DNA from: Nitrospinota bacterium
Lineage (GTDB): Bacteria > UBA8248
Direction: 5' to 3'
DNA: 15,714 bases
Assembly: GCA_003506735.1 (NCBI GenBank)
Contig: DNYS01000106.1
Span: 27,892-43,605, forward strand
Part shown: piece after piece, positions 13,788 through 15,714 of the stretch
Position numbering within the stretch: position 1 is the stretch's first letter
Layout: each line of letters opens with the position of its first letter
Translations under genes and position numbers: made by a program
Notes under the pieces: model-generated
Told to the model about the DNA's origin: nothing
The model's database searches: none
The model's input: only the letters and a program-made list of their open reading frames with translations

Positions 13788-14354
13788 TTATTTAATCAGC
13801 CGGGAGAGCGCCTTGAAATCATCGCTGCCGGCCACTCTCAATAAATCGAAAAGCGCTTGCTCGGTTGTGGTCGGTATGGCGCCCGCCCCCTCCAGGGCCG
13901 AGAGGCCCATCCGCCAGTTGAGCTTTCGGCGCGAGCAGAGGGCATCGGCCACCGAGTGGACGATAAACCCTTGTTCCATCAGGTCGAGGGCGGTCTGGAA
14001 GCAGCAAACGTGGGTCTCGCATCCGGTGAGTAGAATCTTGGAGCGGCCCAGCTCCCGGAGGCGCGGGATAAACTCCCCGGCGCCCGCGCAACTGAACGTC
14101 ATTTTTTCGAAGGGAGAGAAATCCGGAACCGCCCCGGCGATTTCGGCCACCGTCGCTCCGAGCCCATTGGGATATTGCTCGCTGGCCAGGACCGGAAACC
14201 CCAGCCGCTTCGATGTCTCGATCAGGGCCTGGATGCTGGAGAGGGTCCGCTCGCGGATGCCTTCCGGCATGGCGGCCATGAGTCTTTCCTGGACATCGAT
14301 TACGACCAGAACGCAGCCGTCCGGCGTGAGCCGGAAGTCCTGAATGTCGGCCAT
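13788..14354 (-). CDS. Isochorismatase-family cysteine hydrolase (YcaC-like)
   Basis: A 188-residue hydrolase of the isochorismatase/nicotinamidase fold. The triad is Asp20 (VVIDVQERL), Lys84 (FEKMTFSC) and Cys117 (TGCETHVCCFQTA, the family's GxxTxxCVxxTA). The short length and the run PVLASEQYPNGLG (54-66) resemble YcaC-type proteins of unknown substrate rather than nicotinamidase, whose Zn-binding Asp-x-His motif I do not see. GGAGG (14359-14363) lies 4 nt before ATG 14354; upstream in-frame starts add only unmatched sequence. It leads an apparent minus-strand unit with ddl. Amide or imine hydrolysis of a small metabolite is the family norm. Confidence 0.9.
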   Translation of the reverse strand: MADIQDFRLTPDGCVLVVIDVQERLMAAMPEGIRERTLSSIQALIETSKRLGFPVLASEQYPNGLGATVAEIAGAVPDFSPFEKMTFSCAGAGEFIPRLRELGRSKILLTGCETHVCCFQTALDLMEQGFIVHSVADALCSRRKLNWRMGLSALEGAGAIPTTTEQALFDLLRVAGSDDFKALSRLIK

Positions 14355-14432
14355 TGGGCCTCCGCGGCGGGGCGTTGGAAATCTTCCTAGCTGGTAACAT
14401 ACCGCCATGGAAGGGTCAAGGAATTCAACGTC

Positions 14433-14461
14433 TTGATCCGCCAGGTGGGCTGGGATAGCAT
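14433..14461 (+). promoter_or_regulatory. Candidate promoter for the CtBP-like dehydrogenase
   Basis: TTGATC (14433-14438) and TAGCAT (14456-14461), each 4 of 6 to consensus, stand 17 nt apart in the gap between the divergent cysteine hydrolase and dehydrogenase genes. The leader would be about 70 nt. Confidence 0.38.
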
Positions 14462-14535
14462 CCGCTCCGGTATCCGTTACCTTATCGTTTCGACATCATC
14501 GCACCCGGCTCCGGGGGAAAAGAAGGAGAATGAAA

Positions 14536-15525
14536 ATGTACGGCAACGCCAAGGTCGTTCTGACGGACTATGTGTGGGACTCGCTCGCGGTCGAGGAAGA
14601 GGCGCTCAAGGGGCTGGCCGACATCGTGGCCCTCCAGACGAAAACGGCCGAGGAGTTTTTGCCTGAGGCCGGGGACTGCGACGCTATCCTGAATACCTAC
14701 GCGGGCCCCATCACGGCCGAGGCGATGGCGCAGATGCCCAAATGCAAAATTATCGCCCGCTACGGAATCGGCGTGGATACGATCGATCTCGACGCGGCGA
14801 CCGAGGCGGGCATCATCGTGACGAACAATCCGACCTACTGCATCCAGGAGGTCGCCGAGCACGCCATGGCCCTGCTGTTGGCCTGCGCGCGGCGGGTGGC
14901 CTTTTTCGACCGCCAGGTGCGCGGCGGCGAGTGGAACGTCATGGCCGGAAAGCCGATGTTCCGCCTCAACGGAAGCACGCTCGGGCTGGTAGGTTTCGGG
15001 AACATCGCCCGCGAGGTGGCCATCCGGGCGGCGGCGTTCGGGATAAATGTGTTGTTCTCGGATCCCTTCGTCGAAGAGGGCCAGTTCGAGGCGCCCGGGA
15101 AAAAAGTCGAGCCCGAAGCGCTTTACGCCGCGTCGCACTTTTTGTCCGTCCACCCCCCCCTCATCCCCCAAACGCGGGGAATGATCAACGATGAGGTGTT
15201 CGGTCAGATGAAACCGACTGCCTACATCATCAACTGCTCCCGGGGGCCGATCATCGACACGGATGCCCTCGTGCGCGCCCTCGATGCGGGCGAGATCGGC
15301 GGCTGCGGCCTCGATACGACCGAGCCCGAACCGCTTCCCGATCCGCACCCCCTCCGGGGCCGGGACAACGTGATCATTAATCCCCATGCGGCCTGGTACA
15401 GCCTCGAAGCCATGGAGGGCCTCCAGCATGGGGCACCGAACGAGGTTCGCCGGGTCCTCTCCGGAGAATGGCCGACCAACGTTGTCAACCGAAAGGTGAA
15501 GGAGAACAACCGGGCGGGTCTTTAG
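14536..15525 (+). CDS. D-2-hydroxyacid dehydrogenase, C-terminal-binding-protein-like, NAD-type
   Basis: A 329-residue D-isomer-specific 2-hydroxyacid dehydrogenase. The Rossmann loop is GFGNIA (153-158), with Ala in place of the third Gly as in CtBP-like members. Strand two ends in LFSDPF with Asp176, which favours NAD(H). The catalytic residues are Arg236 (NCSRGP), Glu265 (EPEP) and His284 (INPHAAWYS), and PHAAWYSLEA is typical of the CtBP-like subgroup. Two ATG codons stand two codons apart; GAAGGAG (14522-14528) is 1 nt from the first and 7 nt from the second, so the second is chosen. It is monocistronic in view, divergent from the cysteine hydrolase. The substrate may be a hydroxypyruvate- or phosphoglycerate-like acid. 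An intact triad argues for catalysis rather than a corepressor-type role. Confidence 0.94.
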   Translation: MYGNAKVVLTDYVWDSLAVEEEALKGLADIVALQTKTAEEFLPEAGDCDAILNTYAGPITAEAMAQMPKCKIIARYGIGVDTIDLDAATEAGIIVTNNPTYCIQEVAEHAMALLLACARRVAFFDRQVRGGEWNVMAGKPMFRLNGSTLGLVGFGNIAREVAIRAAAFGINVLFSDPFVEEGQFEAPGKKVEPEALYAASHFLSVHPPLIPQTRGMINDEVFGQMKPTAYIINCSRGPIIDTDALVRALDAGEIGGCGLDTTEPEPLPDPHPLRGRDNVIINPHAAWYSLEAMEGLQHGAPNEVRRVLSGEWPTNVVNRKVKENNRAGL

Positions 15526-15714
15526 TCTTTGGATTTGAATAGCGTCCGGGAGTGGTCGCAGGTCGCATGAAATATGTGGCAAGTGTATATGTTTCAATGT
15601 ACATTGCCGGTTTCCTATTATTTACTTTATATATATCCTTGCTGTTGACGTTAATTATTGTAGATTTAACTACTTAAATGGTATTGTTTCAGGTGGAAAA
15701 TGACCTGCCCCCCC
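15526..15714. other. AT-rich right edge, composition unlike the rest
   Basis: From about 15565 the DNA drops to roughly one third GC, the lowest in the window, with TTTATATATA and similar runs. It ends in the inverted repeat CAGGT/ACCTG (15690-15694 and 15703-15707) followed by a C-run at the edge. No known gene, transposase or tRNA is recognisable. It may be the start of foreign DNA or of a repeat element that ended the assembly. Confidence 0.5.
15567..15677 (+). CDS. Very short hydrophobic ORF, possible small membrane protein
   Basis: An ATG at 15567 opens 36 codons ending in TAA at 15675-15677. The product begins MKYVASVYVSMY and is followed by one continuous hydrophobic stretch to about residue 32, long enough for one membrane span, and a short polar tail (DLTT). 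GCAGG lies about 5 nt upstream, a weak ribosome binding site. T-rich DNA gives hydrophobic codons by chance, so this may well be spurious. It matches no small protein I know. Confidence 0.22.
   Translation: MKYVASVYVSMYIAGFLLFTLYISLLLTLIIVDLTT

Noticed and set aside
14482..15597. Minus-strand open frame of about 371 codons opposite the last dehydrogenase
   Set aside because: Antisense shadow; the plus-strand frame has the complete dehydrogenase motif set.
1..15714. CRISPR array, tRNA or rRNA genes, or large tandem repeats
   Set aside because: Read through on both strands without finding regular spaced repeats, cloverleaf-like sequences or conserved rRNA motifs.

Overview
The window is high-GC (roughly two thirds by eye), densely coded bacterial DNA with short intergenic gaps, clear Shine-Dalgarno sequences and several TTG start codons. 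The gene set fits an uncultured Gram-negative-type heterotroph from a metagenome: ETF flavoprotein, Mrp/Ind1-type Fe-S carrier, CFA-type lipid enzymes, D-Ala-D-Ala ligase, and several short-chain, Gfo/Idh and D-2-hydroxyacid dehydrogenases. No marker gene fixes the phylum. Tectomicrobia-, Nitrospinota- or deltaproteobacterium-like lineages are only a guess from the general look of the proteins. There are no rRNA or tRNA genes, CRISPR arrays or recognisable transposases.

Left part (1-2420): a truncated SDR dehydrogenase runs off the left edge on the minus strand. It is divergent from a kynurenine-formamidase-like cyclase that ends in a good intrinsic terminator. The gap between them holds a 14-bp inverted repeat in two well-separated arms. 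Next is an XRE-S24 (LexA/CI-like) regulator with all self-cleavage residues present.

Centre left (2421-7815): etfB-etfA on the minus strand are divergent from a plus-strand Mrp-type P-loop ATPase. The roughly 330-bp gap contains a near-consensus sigma70 promoter, a 25-codon leader ORF with its own ribosome binding site ending 5 nt before mrp, and a nested hairpin in the etfB leader. After mrp come a Gfo/Idh/MocA oxidoreductase and a D-2-hydroxyacid dehydrogenase, which look like one transcription unit.

Centre (7816-11530), the most interesting part: a three-gene operon with a cyclopropane-fatty-acid (CFA) synthase divided into two polypeptides. A free-standing 117-aa N-terminal domain comes first, then a geranylgeranyl-reductase-type FAD enzyme overlapping it by ATGA, then the 305-aa SAM-dependent catalytic domain. 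The likely job is methyl or methylene modification of membrane acyl chains coupled to a flavin redox step. A YheT-like alpha/beta hydrolase follows with no normal start codon.

Right part (11531-15714): on the minus strand, a cysteine hydrolase of the isochorismatase family, a D-Ala-D-Ala ligase and a two-TM membrane-anchored lipase. A second, CtBP-like D-2-hydroxyacid dehydrogenase lies on the plus strand. The last ~150 bp turn sharply AT-rich and include one very short hydrophobic ORF. This composition break may mark foreign DNA or the edge of a repeat where the assembly stopped.
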